A DNA stretch of 64,000 nt from Fen-1258 sp964441505 (GCA_964441505.1 CAYTUV010000015.1:24142-88141), one strand, 5' to 3'. Positions 1-10,136 are shown, counted from the stretch's first letter. Numbers and translations: made by a program. The notes: generated by a model not told the origin, from the letters alone.

Positions 1-2004
1 GGTGTAACAGGAACAAATGTTTCTCATGTTAACGGTAATGTTAAAAAATTATTGACAATTGTCGGTAATGCTAACGCTGCAGTTGATCTTACGAGAGTTG
101 AATTCCCGGTTGGTAATACAACAAATTACAGACCTATGGCATTCCAGTTCAATACACTTCCTACATCGAATGTTAATTTAACGGTAAGCGAAAATGAAGG
201 CTCACCACTTGGTACAAACGGATTCCCATTAACTTCAGGCAGCTTAACGATCACAAATTATCCTAATTTCTCTTGGTTAGTAAAATCAGATGTAACTCTT
301 CAGCCTCAGGTAAAATATGATATCGAAGCAATTGCCGCTGGTTATACAGATTACCAAACAGACGGTATTCAGAATATCAGATTCATCAGAAGATTCGACG
401 GAAACGTTGCTAACCCATGGATAGTCCAGGGCGGATCTGGTTATGACAATTCAACTAGTGGAACAAACCCTGTAGTAATTGTAAGAGGCGCCGAAGGCGC
501 AATCTCCACACAGGGTGCTTTATTTACATATAGTCAATTAAACAAAGCTCCAGTTGTTTCTGCACCGGCAGATGTTACAGTAGCAGAAAATGCTGCAGCT
601 ACAGTTACATGGACAAAATCTGATCCAGATATCGGTCAGACACCAACATTTACAGGTGTAGCATGGACAGCCACAGCTCCTGCAGTTGTTCCAACAAACG
701 CCACATTCAATGCAACAACTGGCGTACTGACATGGACACCAACCTATTCACAAGCAGGTGTTTATACAGTTACAGTTACCGCAACAGATGGTGTCTTGAC
801 AACAACTGATGTTGTCACAATTACAGTTACAGACGTACCAAGACCTCCAGTATTCTCAGCTGCTTCTGGTACAACAAATCCGGCAACAGTAACGGCAAGC
901 AACGGCGTAGCTTCGGCAATGACGTTCCTGGCAACAGATGCAGATGGTGATGTAGTTACATATTCATATACTGTACTTCCCGCGGTAAGTGCAAACTCTG
1001 TAGTATTCTCAACAACAACTGGTGCATTGACATTCACACCAGTATATGCAGACGTTGCAAATTCTCCATTTACATTCACAGTAACGGCATCAAGTGGAAC
1101 TCCAGTAGCTACCGCAACAATGACAACAGTAGTTACAGTAGGACGCTCTGCAGTTAAGGGCGATGTAAATTTATCCAGCGGTACAATAACATCAGCAGAT
1201 GCTCTTCTTGTGTTAAATTATGTTGTTAATCCAACAGTATATCCATTAACAGCTGAACAACAATGGGCAGCAGATGTAAATAATGACGGTGTTGTTGGTG
1301 CTTACGATGCAGCTTCAATATTAGTTAAAGCTGGCGGCGGCGCTTTCTTACCTAAGCAAGTTGCAGCATCCGGAACAGTTGAATTCGGTAGTTTCACAAG
1401 TGAAAAAGGTGTCTTTACATTACCTATCAATGTAGAAAATACTGCTGGTGTAAAATCATTTTACTCTGAAATTCAATTAGGCAACTCAGTTGAATTCACA
1501 GGTATGAACAGCAGATTACCTGAAGGTTGGGTTATGGCTTCTCACTTCGAAAATGGTCTATTGAAAATAGCTATGGCTGGTACTACTCCATTAACCACCG
1601 GTTCGGTAGCTTTTGTAAATCTATCATTAAATGATAAAGAAGCTTCAGTAAATATTCAGGGCAGTACAATCCTGAATGACCAAATTGCAGGTGCATTGAA
1701 TGCAGTTAAGATCAGAGAAATTCCTAGCGAGTTCTCTTTAAGTCAGAACTATCCAAACCCATTCAACCCTATTACAAGCATTAAATACGCTATATCAGAA
1801 AATGCTAGAGTTAACCTGGTTGTTTATAACATTCTTGGTCAGGCAGTAAAAACATTAGTAAATGCTGAACAGGAATCAGGTTACTATACAGTTAGATGGG
1901 ATGGAACAAATGATTTCGGTGGAAAAGTATCTTCAGGTATCTATATTTATAGAATATCTGCAGGTAAATTTACATCTACCGTAAAGATGAACTTGTTAAA
2001 GTAA
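1..2004 (+). CDS. Secreted dockerin-containing T9SS cargo protein (5' partial)
   Basis: The reading frame is open from base 1, so the N-terminus lies outside the window. Counting from base 52, one or two cadherin/Ig-like beta domains (residues about 170-360, with repeated TFTVTAT-type strands) are followed by a type I dockerin-like segment. That segment has two calcium-loop repeats, KGDVNLSSG near residue 368 and DVNNDGVVGAYDA near 407. The C-terminus carries the type IX sorting domain NYPNPFNPITS and ends GKFTSTVKMNLLK. By family knowledge such proteins are exported by the Por/T9SS machinery and anchored or released at the cell surface. The next two secreted genes carry cohesin-like domains, which suggests non-covalent assembly. 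The substrate is unknown. Confidence 0.85.
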   Translation, partial: GVTGTNVSHVNGNVKKLLTIVGNANAAVDLTRVEFPVGNTTNYRPMAFQFNTLPTSNVNLTVSENEGSPLGTNGFPLTSGSLTITNYPNFSWLVKSDVTLQPQVKYDIEAIAAGYTDYQTDGIQNIRFIRRFDGNVANPWIVQGGSGYDNSTSGTNPVVIVRGAEGAISTQGALFTYSQLNKAPVVSAPADVTVAENAAATVTWTKSDPDIGQTPTFTGVAWTATAPAVVPTNATFNATTGVLTWTPTYSQAGVYTVTVTATDGVLTTTDVVTITVTDVPRPPVFSAASGTTNPATVTASNGVASAMTFLATDADGDVVTYSYTVLPAVSANSVVFSTTTGALTFTPVYADVANSPFTFTVTASSGTPVATATMTTVVTVGRSAVKGDVNLSSGTITSADALLVLNYVVNPTVYPLTAEQQWAADVNNDGVVGAYDAASILVKAGGGAFLPKQVAASGTVEFGSFTSEKGVFTLPINVENTAGVKSFYSEIQLGNSVEFTGMNSRLPEGWVMASHFENGLLKIAMAGTTPLTTGSVAFVNLSLNDKEASVNIQGSTILNDQIAGALNAVKIREIPSEFSLSQNYPNPFNPITSIKYAISENARVNLVVYNILGQAVKTLVNAEQESGYYTVRWDGTNDFGGKVSSGIYIYRISAGKFTSTVKMNLLK

Positions 2005-2022
2005 TTGCGTTTAGAATATTAG

Positions 2023-2042
2023 GGCAGGCAGCAATGCCTGCC
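2023..2042. terminator. GC-rich hairpin between secreted-protein genes
   Basis: GGCAGGCA and TGCCTGCC form a perfect 8-bp stem around a GCAA loop 18 bases after the stop codon. There is no T-run, so it may stabilise the 3' end of the mRNA or act as a weak terminator. Confidence 0.45.
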
Positions 2043-2091
2043 TTAAGTTCTGATGCTTGAAAAAACGAACAATAAAAAAACTGAGGTCATA

Positions 2092-3834
2092 ATGAGAAGT
2101 TTCAAAATAGGCGTTGTAAAATTACTGACTGTAGTGTGCGCAATGCTTATGTTCGGAACAAGTACGTTTGCTCAGGTTAGCGTCACATTACCAACTGTTG
2201 CCGGTCAAACCGGTACAGTAACTACTGGCGCAATTACAGTTGGGAATTTCACTAATGTATATTCATTTCAATTCACTATATCATATGATAAAAATGTAGT
2301 GGATTTGACGGGTGTTACCAGTGCCGGAACATTAATTGACGGCGTTGGAAGCCTTAGTGTAAATCCAGATTTGACAAACGGAAAACTTCATGTAGCATGG
2401 GCAAGTGCAACAGCACTTACAAGTACAGGAGCTTTACCATTAATTAAGCTTAATTTCACATTTAAAACCGGGACTACATCATTAACTTTTGATCCGTTAA
2501 ATCCTTTCAAATTTAATGCTGGTGCCCCGGCCGTAACAGCAACACCCGGCAGCGCTTTTGTTCCCGGTGTAATAATTCAAGGCGGAACCACAAACGCTGT
2601 TGTTGGCGGAACAATTACTATTCCTATCACAGTAACAGCAATCACAGATGCACAGAGTGTGTATTCTTATGATTTCACCGCTACTTTTGATAAGAATGTA
2701 TTTACTCTTACAGCAGCTGATTTAGTTGGAACGTTAAGTGCGAGCGGTTCACCTGCGATTAATATCAACAATACAACCGGTACAATTACATTTGCATATG
2801 CCGGGGCAAGTAAAATTGTAACCACAGGCGGAACGTTACTTAAACTTACCGGTACGGCAGTTGGAGCCGGTACATCTGCTTTAACTTTCACTTCTTTCAA
2901 ATTCAATACCGGTGCGCCTACTTCATCCGCATCAGCAGGAAGTGTAGTTGTAACAGCAGCTAATGTAGCTCCAACATTGACGGTTGCCAGTACTGCAAGT
3001 GTAAATGAGAATCAGGCATTAACACTTACGTTAGTAGGTGCTGATAGTCCTGGGTCTGTACTTACATATTCTTATACAGTAAGTCCTTCAATTTCTTTAA
3101 ACGCACCAACATTGAACGCTACGACAGGCGCTTTTGCGTGGACACCTGATTATACTCAAGCAGGTGTTTATACCTTTACTTTTAAGGTAACAGATGAGGG
3201 CGGTTTATTTGTTACAAAAACTACAGTAGTTACTGTAGCTAATGTAAACAGAGCACCGTATTTCACAAAGACTCTCCCTGCAAATGAGGTTGTTCAAGTT
3301 CACAGAGCTCCAAATCCGGTTTATTATCGATTCCAGTATGTAGCTACGGATGATGATAATCAACCGTTGGCATATAGCTTAATATCAGGTGCGGCATATA
3401 TGAGCATCACTACTGATGGGGCATTCTCATGGGCTGCTGCTATTGATCAAGCCGGAAAATCTTTTGTAGTAACAGTTCAGGCAACTGATGGATTGTTAAG
3501 TGTAACAACAACAACAATACTCACAGCAAGTGCGATTATTGTAGGCGTTGAAGATTTTAAAGGTATTCCAACAGAATTCAACTTAATGCAGAATTATCCT
3601 AACCCATTCAACCCTACAACATCAATCGGTTTTGCTCTTCCAAAAGAAAGTTCTGTTAGACTTGCAGTGTTTAACATACTTGGACAGGAAGTAGCATCAT
3701 TGGTTCAAGGTACAATGGCAGCAGGATTCCATAAAGTTGAGTTTGATGCTTCGAAACTAAATACCGGTATGTACATCTACAGAATTGAAGCAGGAAACTT
3801 TGTCTCGGTTAAAAAGATGTTATTGATGAAGTAA
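2092..3834 (+). CDS. Secreted two-cohesin T9SS cargo protein
   Basis: The start is placed at the ATG at 2092 because it begins a clear signal peptide (MRSFKIGVVKLLTVVCAM, cleavage after TFAQ); the upstream ATG at 2053 would put a charged tail before it. Two tandem cohesin-like domains follow (residues about 28-160 and 167-287), with the typical YSFQFTISYDKNVVDLTGV and YSYDFTATFDKNVFTL strands. Two cadherin/Ig-like repeats and a C-terminal type IX sorting domain (NYPNPFNPTTS) complete the protein. Cohesins bind dockerins, and the preceding gene has a dockerin. The pairing is an inference from adjacency. Confidence 0.85.
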   Translation: MRSFKIGVVKLLTVVCAMLMFGTSTFAQVSVTLPTVAGQTGTVTTGAITVGNFTNVYSFQFTISYDKNVVDLTGVTSAGTLIDGVGSLSVNPDLTNGKLHVAWASATALTSTGALPLIKLNFTFKTGTTSLTFDPLNPFKFNAGAPAVTATPGSAFVPGVIIQGGTTNAVVGGTITIPITVTAITDAQSVYSYDFTATFDKNVFTLTAADLVGTLSASGSPAININNTTGTITFAYAGASKIVTTGGTLLKLTGTAVGAGTSALTFTSFKFNTGAPTSSASAGSVVVTAANVAPTLTVASTASVNENQALTLTLVGADSPGSVLTYSYTVSPSISLNAPTLNATTGAFAWTPDYTQAGVYTFTFKVTDEGGLFVTKTTVVTVANVNRAPYFTKTLPANEVVQVHRAPNPVYYRFQYVATDDDNQPLAYSLISGAAYMSITTDGAFSWAAAIDQAGKSFVVTVQATDGLLSVTTTTILTASAIIVGVEDFKGIPTEFNLMQNYPNPFNPTTSIGFALPKESSVRLAVFNILGQEVASLVQGTMAAGFHKVEFDASKLNTGMYIYRIEAGNFVSVKKMLLMK

Positions 3835-3860
3835 TATATTTATCTTAGTTACGATGTTAC

Positions 3861-3892
3861 AAAAAATGCCTCTTTTCTAAGAGGCATTTTTT
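3861..3892. terminator. Bidirectional Rho-independent terminator
   Basis: AATGCCTCTT, loop TTCT and AAGAGGCATT form a 10-bp stem flanked by A-run and T-run. It follows the second secreted-protein gene. Confidence 0.85.
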
Positions 3893-3936
3893 GTTTAATT
3901 TATATTTGTTCTTTGAATTCTCTGAATAATATATAT

Positions 3937-4077
3937 TGTCACTTCGATCCCGCATTGGCGGGAGAGAAGTCTTTGAATTTAGAAGGATTTCTCGGTCGCG
4001 GAGTTTATCCTGAAAAATTGAAGGGCTTCATCTTCCGAAGGAATGCCTTTGGCAGAAATGACATTTCAGAATATTTC
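3937..4077. repeat. Probable dispersed intergenic repeat
   Basis: This stretch has phrases of the common CATTTCG-type intergenic repeats of Bacteroidota-like genomes (CACTTCGATCCCGCATTGG, GGCGGGAGAGAAGTC, TTTGGCAGAAATGAC). It can be read as a 60-codon frame, but with no signal sequence, motif or ribosome site. No second full copy is present here, so repeat status rests on recall of the type. Confidence 0.4.
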
Positions 4078-4154
4078 AGAGGTCTTACAAAGTGAATCAT
4101 CAATTTTAATTTATACATAAATGAGTATTCCCAAAACTACTTAAGGAGGGAAAA

Positions 4155-6125
4155 ATGAAACGTATTAGTTTTATGTTTTTTGGATTGGCTATTTTTCTAT
4201 TAGCGTCAAGATTTAGTTATGCTCAGGTAACATTATCATTACCGACAATCACAGGTAATGTAGGTACGGAAATATTTGTGCCGATTACAGTAAATGATTT
4301 GACCGGTTTAAATATTGATTCCTATCAATTTCAAATTAATTACAATCCTGCTGTAATAAATATTACCGAGATCAGCATTACAAACACTCTCTCAGCGGGC
4401 GGTTCTTCGGGAAAAAATACTGATGTACCTGGAAGATTCCGTGCGTTATGGTACAGACAAAGTAATCCAGATGGAACGAAGAATCCACTTGTAGGAAGCG
4501 GAACACTTCTAAATATAAAAATTAAGTATATAGCCAGCGGTACAACTGCAATTACTTATGGTGCCACTGATGGTTTCATAAATGAATTTTCTACAAGTTC
4601 TGTTCCCCCTATTACTTATACTATTACAGCAGTAAATGGATCGGCTATTGCCACAACTGTTAATAATCCTCCAGTATTTGATTCAGTACCGGCAAAGAAT
4701 ATTAATGAAGGGGAACTTTTAAGCTTTACTGTGAACGCTACTGATCCCGAAAGTCTTCCCGTTACATACACAACCGGTACACTTCCATTGGGCGCTAATT
4801 TTAATCCAACTACAAAAACTTTTACATGGACACCGGGATTCGATCAGGCAGGTCCTTACACCGTAGAATTCAGGGCGAGCGACGGTAATTCAACAACAAG
4901 TATAAATGTATCTATAACTGTTGTACAGGTTAACAAAGCTCCGGTATTTACACTTCCTGTGTCAGGCACTTTTACAATAGCAGAAGCAGCAACAACAAAC
5001 AATACAATTGTATTTGCTGCGAGCGGTCCTCCCGCCATTGCATTTTCAATGGTACCAAATACACCTGCGCTAACATGGGCATCGTTTAATCCGGCAACTG
5101 CAACGTTAACACTCACTCCCGGTTATGGTGTAGCAGGTGCTGTTCCCGGCGGGAATTATACTATCACTATCCGGGCTACCGGAGATGGTCTGACCACAGA
5201 CAAAGTTATTACGGTTACTGTTTCGGCTACTAGTAGAAGTCCGGTTTGGACGGGAGATGGTACATCGACAATTTCCACAAAATTAATTAAGTATAATGAA
5301 ATATTTAATTTCAGTTATAAAGCAATTGATCCTGATGGACATACAATAATTTATTCTTTAGAATCAATTAATCCTGCAACAACGGCAGCAGTATTTACAC
5401 ACCAAGCTGGTTTCGGTGGTTTTGGTCAGTTAGTTTTCACGCCTACCGCTGCCAATTCCGGTATAGTATATACAATTGTTGTTAAAGCAACCTGTTCAGC
5501 AAATCTATTCTCTACAACTACAACGGTTCTTACTGTTGGTGTAAACACTCCTCCTTCATTCACAACAGCTTTGACCGATAGAACTGTAAAAGTGCATAAC
5601 GTTCCTGTTGCTTTCACATTCCCGTATGTTGCAACAGATGCAGATGGTGATCCATTCACTTTCACTTTAGTCTCCGGAAAGGGTTCTATCTCTTCAACAG
5701 GTTTATACAGTTGGACGCCGGTAGCGGCAGATAAAGGTACAACAAATACGGTGAAAGTTAGAATAGCAGAAACAGCTAACCCATCAATATTCACCGAAAC
5801 GACTGCAGTTTTAACTGTGGAAAATGTAGTTACCGGTGTTGAAAGTATTGAAGGAGTACCAACTAATTTTGCCCTAATGCAGAATTATCCGAATCCTTTC
5901 AATCCAAGTACAACTATTCACTTTAAAATTCCAATCACATCTTATGTTAAGCTTTCGGTAGTTAATATTCTTGGTGAAGAAGTTGCTGTTCTTGTTAATG
6001 GTCTGGTTTCTGCCGGTAACTATAATGCAGCCTTTGATGCGACCAATCTTCCAAGCGGTTTATACTTGTATAGAATTCAGGCGGATAATTTTAATCAAGC
6101 TAAGAAGATGTTGTTAACAAAATGA
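4155..6125 (+). CDS. Secreted cohesin-domain T9SS cargo protein
   Basis: A strong Shine-Dalgarno site (AAGGAGGG) lies just upstream of this ATG. The product has a signal peptide (MKRISFMFFGLAIFLLA, cleavage near SYAQ) and an N-terminal cohesin-like domain (residues about 25-165, VNDLTGLNIDSYQFQINYN). Four or so Ig/cadherin-type domains follow, one with the ATDPESLPVTYTTG pattern of putative-Ig repeats. The C-terminal type IX sorting domain contains NYPNPFNPSTT. It is a paralogue in architecture of the preceding gene. A surface scaffold or adhesin role is inferred. Confidence 0.85.
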   Translation: MKRISFMFFGLAIFLLASRFSYAQVTLSLPTITGNVGTEIFVPITVNDLTGLNIDSYQFQINYNPAVINITEISITNTLSAGGSSGKNTDVPGRFRALWYRQSNPDGTKNPLVGSGTLLNIKIKYIASGTTAITYGATDGFINEFSTSSVPPITYTITAVNGSAIATTVNNPPVFDSVPAKNINEGELLSFTVNATDPESLPVTYTTGTLPLGANFNPTTKTFTWTPGFDQAGPYTVEFRASDGNSTTSINVSITVVQVNKAPVFTLPVSGTFTIAEAATTNNTIVFAASGPPAIAFSMVPNTPALTWASFNPATATLTLTPGYGVAGAVPGGNYTITIRATGDGLTTDKVITVTVSATSRSPVWTGDGTSTISTKLIKYNEIFNFSYKAIDPDGHTIIYSLESINPATTAAVFTHQAGFGGFGQLVFTPTAANSGIVYTIVVKATCSANLFSTTTTVLTVGVNTPPSFTTALTDRTVKVHNVPVAFTFPYVATDADGDPFTFTLVSGKGSISSTGLYSWTPVAADKGTTNTVKVRIAETANPSIFTETTAVLTVENVVTGVESIEGVPTNFALMQNYPNPFNPSTTIHFKIPITSYVKLSVVNILGEEVAVLVNGLVSAGNYNAAFDATNLPSGLYLYRIQADNFNQAKKMLLTK

Positions 6126-6351
6126 TTTTTATGCGGGTTTGATGAATTCAATCCCTGTAGCTCGAAGAGACAATTTCAGTTTTTGATTTTGTCTCTTGTA
6201 GATTTTATTCCTCTTTTTTTGTAGAGACGATTCTGGGAATCGTCCCATTTGCCCTCTTCTTGTTGAAGCAAACTGAAAATGACGACTCAGTTGGTCGCCG
6301 CTAAAATTTAATCTCTTAATGTAAATTCCATGCCGCTTTCGGCGAGGAAAT
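6126..6351. other. Convergent intergenic region with hairpin
   Basis: This gap lies between two convergent genes. GACGATTC and GAATCGTC (6226-6244) form a perfect 8-bp hairpin around TGG. An 80-codon minus-strand frame crosses it but looks like repeat-derived sequence. Confidence 0.4.
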
Positions 6352-7815
6352 TTATTTATCGTTTGCAATCTTAAATGCTGTCAGAAAGGATAGTCTCGTT
6401 ATCGCTTCAAATAGCTTTTGATTAAGTGTCTCGGGAGTATCCGTAAGCATATGAAGATGCTTGTAGCTGTTAGTGGTAACAAAGTATAATGTACTAATCC
6501 CTTTCGCGAAGAATGGCTCGGCATCCGCTCCGCCGCCTTTCCACGTTCTTGTTACTAATAGATTGTCATTCTCTTTATCAATCTGTTTTGCAATACTCCA
6601 GAGAGTTGGTGCGCTTTCACCGCCTCCGATCTGAATGCTGTCTCCGTATCCGACACAATCCATGTTTATCATTGCCTTAACATTTTCTTTAGTGAAGGGC
6701 ATGTTATCTGCAAAAAATTTTGATCCGTTCAATCCCTGTTCTTCACTAGCAAAGAAAACAAACGCTATAGAACGTTTAGGTCCCTCCTTTAGTGTTGAGA
6801 ATGCTCTCGCAATCTGTAGAAGTGCCGCGGATCCGGAAGCGTTATCATTAGCGCCGGGGAAGAATATTTTTCCTGCCTGTTCTCCAACATGATCAAGATG
6901 AGCGCCCATAATCAGATATTCATTCTTCAGCTTTGAATCACTGCCCTCTAATATTCCAGCAACATTGACTACCTCTTTTTCTTTTTCATATCTGGTGTTT
7001 ACCTCCAGATCAACTTGATTTGCCAATTGAACTGAGTATGGTTTCTTCTCCGAATCAATTTTTGTCTGTAAATCTTTAAGTGTGAAATTGCTTCCGCTGA
7101 GTAAATTATCAGCAACCGGAATATCTATATGAATCTCAGGAAAATTTTTTATCTGCTCGCCTTCACCATGTATTACGCTGCCGATAGGTCGTTGCGGTTC
7201 TTTATCATTCGGAAATGATGTGAACAAAATTCCAACTGCTCCATGTTTCGCGGCAACTATGGCTTTCTCTCTCGGATTCCCATTGGTAAATCCTTTTCCA
7301 TCGATATTCCAACTTGGATTGTACTTAAAGACCATCACAACTTTTCCTTTGACATCAATACCGGCATAATCATCATAGCCCAATTCGGGTTGGGAAAGAC
7401 CGTATCCGCAGAAGGCAACTTGTGCAGTAAACTTACCGGCGCCGGTGAAACCTCTGTAGGCATAGTCTTTGCCTATTTCGTATTTTGTTCTTACCTGATT
7501 CTTGATTACAGTAAAATGTTCAGGAAAAAAAATCTCGTTGTACTCAACTTTTAGTTTCTGGAAATAGTTTTTACCATCGCCAGGTTTTAGATTTATTTTA
7601 ACTAATTCTTCCTTCATAAAATCTGCGGCTTTATTATATCCAATACTCCCGGGAAGTCGTCCGGCTAGTTCTTTACTTGCCAAAAAATTTACAGTTTTCA
7701 TCAACTCTTCTTTATTGATTAGTGAAATGCCGGTTTCTCTTGGCTGAGCGTAAAGATAGGAAATTGATGTTGTGATCAGAAAAAACAGACAGATGAATAC
7801 ACGTCGAGGATTCAT
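6352..7815 (-). CDS. M28-family zinc aminopeptidase with PA domain, secreted
   Basis: The 487-residue product begins with a signal peptide (MNPRRVFICLFFLITTSISY, then LYAQ). A PA-type insert (about residues 120-250) precedes the peptidase core. The core shows the M28 zinc-ligand signatures MGAHLDHVG, GANDNASGSAALL, FFASEEQGLNGS and MINMDCVGYGD, in the expected order. M28 enzymes remove N-terminal residues using two zinc ions. It is likely periplasmic or surface-exposed and used for peptide scavenging. The gene is monocistronic or heads a short unit, with AAGGAG-like sequence upstream of the start. Confidence 0.9.
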   Translation of the reverse strand: MNPRRVFICLFFLITTSISYLYAQPRETGISLINKEELMKTVNFLASKELAGRLPGSIGYNKAADFMKEELVKINLKPGDGKNYFQKLKVEYNEIFFPEHFTVIKNQVRTKYEIGKDYAYRGFTGAGKFTAQVAFCGYGLSQPELGYDDYAGIDVKGKVVMVFKYNPSWNIDGKGFTNGNPREKAIVAAKHGAVGILFTSFPNDKEPQRPIGSVIHGEGEQIKNFPEIHIDIPVADNLLSGSNFTLKDLQTKIDSEKKPYSVQLANQVDLEVNTRYEKEKEVVNVAGILEGSDSKLKNEYLIMGAHLDHVGEQAGKIFFPGANDNASGSAALLQIARAFSTLKEGPKRSIAFVFFASEEQGLNGSKFFADNMPFTKENVKAMINMDCVGYGDSIQIGGGESAPTLWSIAKQIDKENDNLLVTRTWKGGGADAEPFFAKGISTLYFVTTNSYKHLHMLTDTPETLNQKLFEAITRLSFLTAFKIANDK

Positions 7816-7903
7816 TAAGCAACTCCTTGATAGAGGATCAAATAATTTCGTCCGAAAATATCGAGAAATAGTTTTGAATGAAAGAAGAATGTGAAAAAGG
7901 AAA

Positions 7904-9958
7904 TTAAATCAGCTGATGCAAGGCTTCATCAATATCGGTGGTAGGCAGGTTGCAAGTGAAGTTCTTACAGACATAAATAGTTGGCCTCGAATCGATGGCG
8001 GAATATGATTTGAGATAGCGGAAAGGCAAATTTCCGTCCGCATTAGTTGAATCGGCAAGAATAATGACCTTATTGGGAATGAAGGGCTTTGTTAATTTTG
8101 TAATAACAGCTTGCGTTTCCTTTTTAGACAAATCACCGGCAACGATTACTTCGTAGCTTGGACCTTTCGCAAAGTCAAAAGCGCAGAGAAGCTGTGTGAA
8201 TGCCTGTGGACTCTGCATCATGTATTGTGAAGTTGAATCAAATAATTTGCCGGCGAGATCTTCATATTTTGAATCGGCTGTGATTCTTGATAAGCGTAAA
8301 AGATTCAGTGCAAAGATTGAATTCCCGGATGGAACCGCTCCATCGTAATATTCTTTTGTCCTGACAATTAAATTTTCACCGTAGTCAGGTGAAAAGAAAA
8401 AGCCGCCGTTCTCTTCATCCCAAAAGTGGTGGATAGAAAATTCTGTTAACTGAATTGCCTGATTGATATACCGTGTCTTAAAAGTTGATTCATATAATTC
8501 AAATAAAGCCCATACCATAAATGCATAATCATCAAGGTTAGCTGTTATGTTTGAATCACCATCTCTATATCTGTGAATTAATTTTCCGTCACTGATCGTC
8601 AGATACTCGTTTATGAATTCCGCTGCACGTTCTGCAGCAGAAATATACGATGGATTGGCAAGCACACGCCCGGCTTTTGCAAGTGCCGCAATCATTAATC
8701 CATTCCAGTCGGTAAGAATCTTATCGTCTTTATACGGATGAACTCTTTTCTCGCGATGATCGAAGAGTTTTTTAAGAATGCTTGTGATATGTTCATCGTT
8801 TCTAAAGTCGTTTGCAGATGAATCAGTCAGATGGAAAATATTTGCACCGGAGAATTGGTGAGTGGCTTCATCATGAAAATTTCCTTCATAGCTAACGTTG
8901 TATAAACTGAAAATTATTTCCGCATCCTCCTTTCCGAGAATTTCAATAAGTTCATCCTGAGTCCAGACATAAAACTTTCCTTCAGCACCTTCACTATCGG
9001 CGTCTTCGGCGGAATAAAACGCGCCGTCATGAGAAGTCATATCACGTAAAATGTAAGTTGCAATCTCATTAACCGTTTCTGCAAATTCGCTATTACCGGT
9101 GGCTTGATAAGCCTCTGTATATGCCATTGTTAGAAGAGCCTGATCATACAACATTTTTTCGAAGTGGGGGACAAGCCATTTAGAATCGGTTGAGTATCTG
9201 TGAAAACCAAAACCGATCTGATCAAATATTCCGCCGCGCCTCATTTCGGTCAGAGTTTTAACAACTATGTTTAACGCTTTCTGAGAGTCTGTCCTTTTCC
9301 AGTAACGGAGAAGAAACATTAAATTATGCGGTGAGGGAAATTTTGGTACGCTGCCGAATCCGCCGTATGTAGAATCAAATCTTTTCTCAAAATTGTTAAA
9401 TGCCTGTGTAAAAATATTCTCATCAATTTGGGCAGAAGAATTTTGAGAGTACGTTTTGTAAAGATGATCGGTGAATTCGATTGAGCTCTTTTCAACATCC
9501 TTCCGTTTGGATCTCCACGTCTCATCGATTCTTTTTATTAAATCTTTGAAACCGATTCTTCCGTATTTAGTCTCTTTCGGGAAATATGTACCGGCGTAGA
9601 AAGGATTTCTGTCCGGTGTCATTATTACAGATAGTGGCCATCCTCCGCTGCCGGTCATCATCTGGCAGACCATCATATAAATGTTATCGATATCGGGTCG
9701 TTCCTCACGGTCAACCTTTATTGAAACAAATACCTGATTCAACAGATCGGCAGTTTCCTTATCCTCAAAAGACTCATGTTCCATCACATGGCACCAGTGA
9801 CAGGTTGAGTAGCCTATTGACAGAAAGATAGGTTTATCTTCGAGACGTGCTTTTGCGAAGGCCTCCTCACCCCAAGGAAACCAATCCACCGGATTGCCGG
9901 CGTGTTGCAGAAGGTAGGGACTTTTTTCGTTTATTAAGCGGTTAGTGTTTTTTTGCAC
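7904..9958 (-). CDS. YyaL/DUF255 thioredoxin-domain protein
   Basis: The 684-residue protein has the full YyaL (SPATA20-like) architecture. An N-terminal thioredoxin-like domain carries NEKSPYLLQHAGNPVDWFPW and the redox motif STCHWCHVMEHESF (about residue 53). A long helical (alpha/alpha)6 domain resembling glycosidases or epimerases follows, with NPFYAGTYFPKE and EDADSEGAEGKFYVWT. Length matches the family. The biochemical role of the family is not firmly known; a redox or sugar-related function is usually proposed. No signal peptide is seen, so it is cytosolic. Confidence 0.9.
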   Translation of the reverse strand: MQKNTNRLINEKSPYLLQHAGNPVDWFPWGEEAFAKARLEDKPIFLSIGYSTCHWCHVMEHESFEDKETADLLNQVFVSIKVDREERPDIDNIYMMVCQMMTGSGGWPLSVIMTPDRNPFYAGTYFPKETKYGRIGFKDLIKRIDETWRSKRKDVEKSSIEFTDHLYKTYSQNSSAQIDENIFTQAFNNFEKRFDSTYGGFGSVPKFPSPHNLMFLLRYWKRTDSQKALNIVVKTLTEMRRGGIFDQIGFGFHRYSTDSKWLVPHFEKMLYDQALLTMAYTEAYQATGNSEFAETVNEIATYILRDMTSHDGAFYSAEDADSEGAEGKFYVWTQDELIEILGKEDAEIIFSLYNVSYEGNFHDEATHQFSGANIFHLTDSSANDFRNDEHITSILKKLFDHREKRVHPYKDDKILTDWNGLMIAALAKAGRVLANPSYISAAERAAEFINEYLTISDGKLIHRYRDGDSNITANLDDYAFMVWALFELYESTFKTRYINQAIQLTEFSIHHFWDEENGGFFFSPDYGENLIVRTKEYYDGAVPSGNSIFALNLLRLSRITADSKYEDLAGKLFDSTSQYMMQSPQAFTQLLCAFDFAKGPSYEVIVAGDLSKKETQAVITKLTKPFIPNKVIILADSTNADGNLPFRYLKSYSAIDSRPTIYVCKNFTCNLPTTDIDEALHQLI

Positions 9959-10030
9959 GATCGCCTTTTTAGAAATCTTTCTTTCGTTTAAACCGATCGC
10001 ACAATCAGTTAGTTCATTACAAATTTATTT

Positions 10031-10131
10031 AAGGGCAGTTCTAAAAACTATCTTTTGTAAATATTTAACGCAGAGAACGTAAAGAAAAAGCAAAGTTCGC
10101 AAAGGATATTGAGGTTTTTAGAACTACCCTT
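10031..10131. mobile_element. MITE-like element with 18-bp terminal inverted repeats
   Basis: AAGGGCAGTTCTAAAAAC at 10031-10048 is the inverted copy of GTTTTTAGAACTACCCTT at 10114-10131, with one mismatch. The roughly 65-bp centre (AACGCAGAGAACGTAAAG and so on) has no coding potential. Size and ends fit a miniature inverted-repeat transposable element. No clear target duplication is visible and no second copy is in the window. Confidence 0.55.
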
Positions 10132-10136
10132 AATAT

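Noticed and set aside
3913..4095. 60-codon plus-strand frame
   Set aside because: It coincides with repeat-like intergenic sequence and has no ribosome site or domain.
6129..6368. 79-codon minus-strand frame
   Set aside because: It lies in a convergent gap with a hairpin and overlaps the end of the M28 peptidase; sequence looks repeat-derived.
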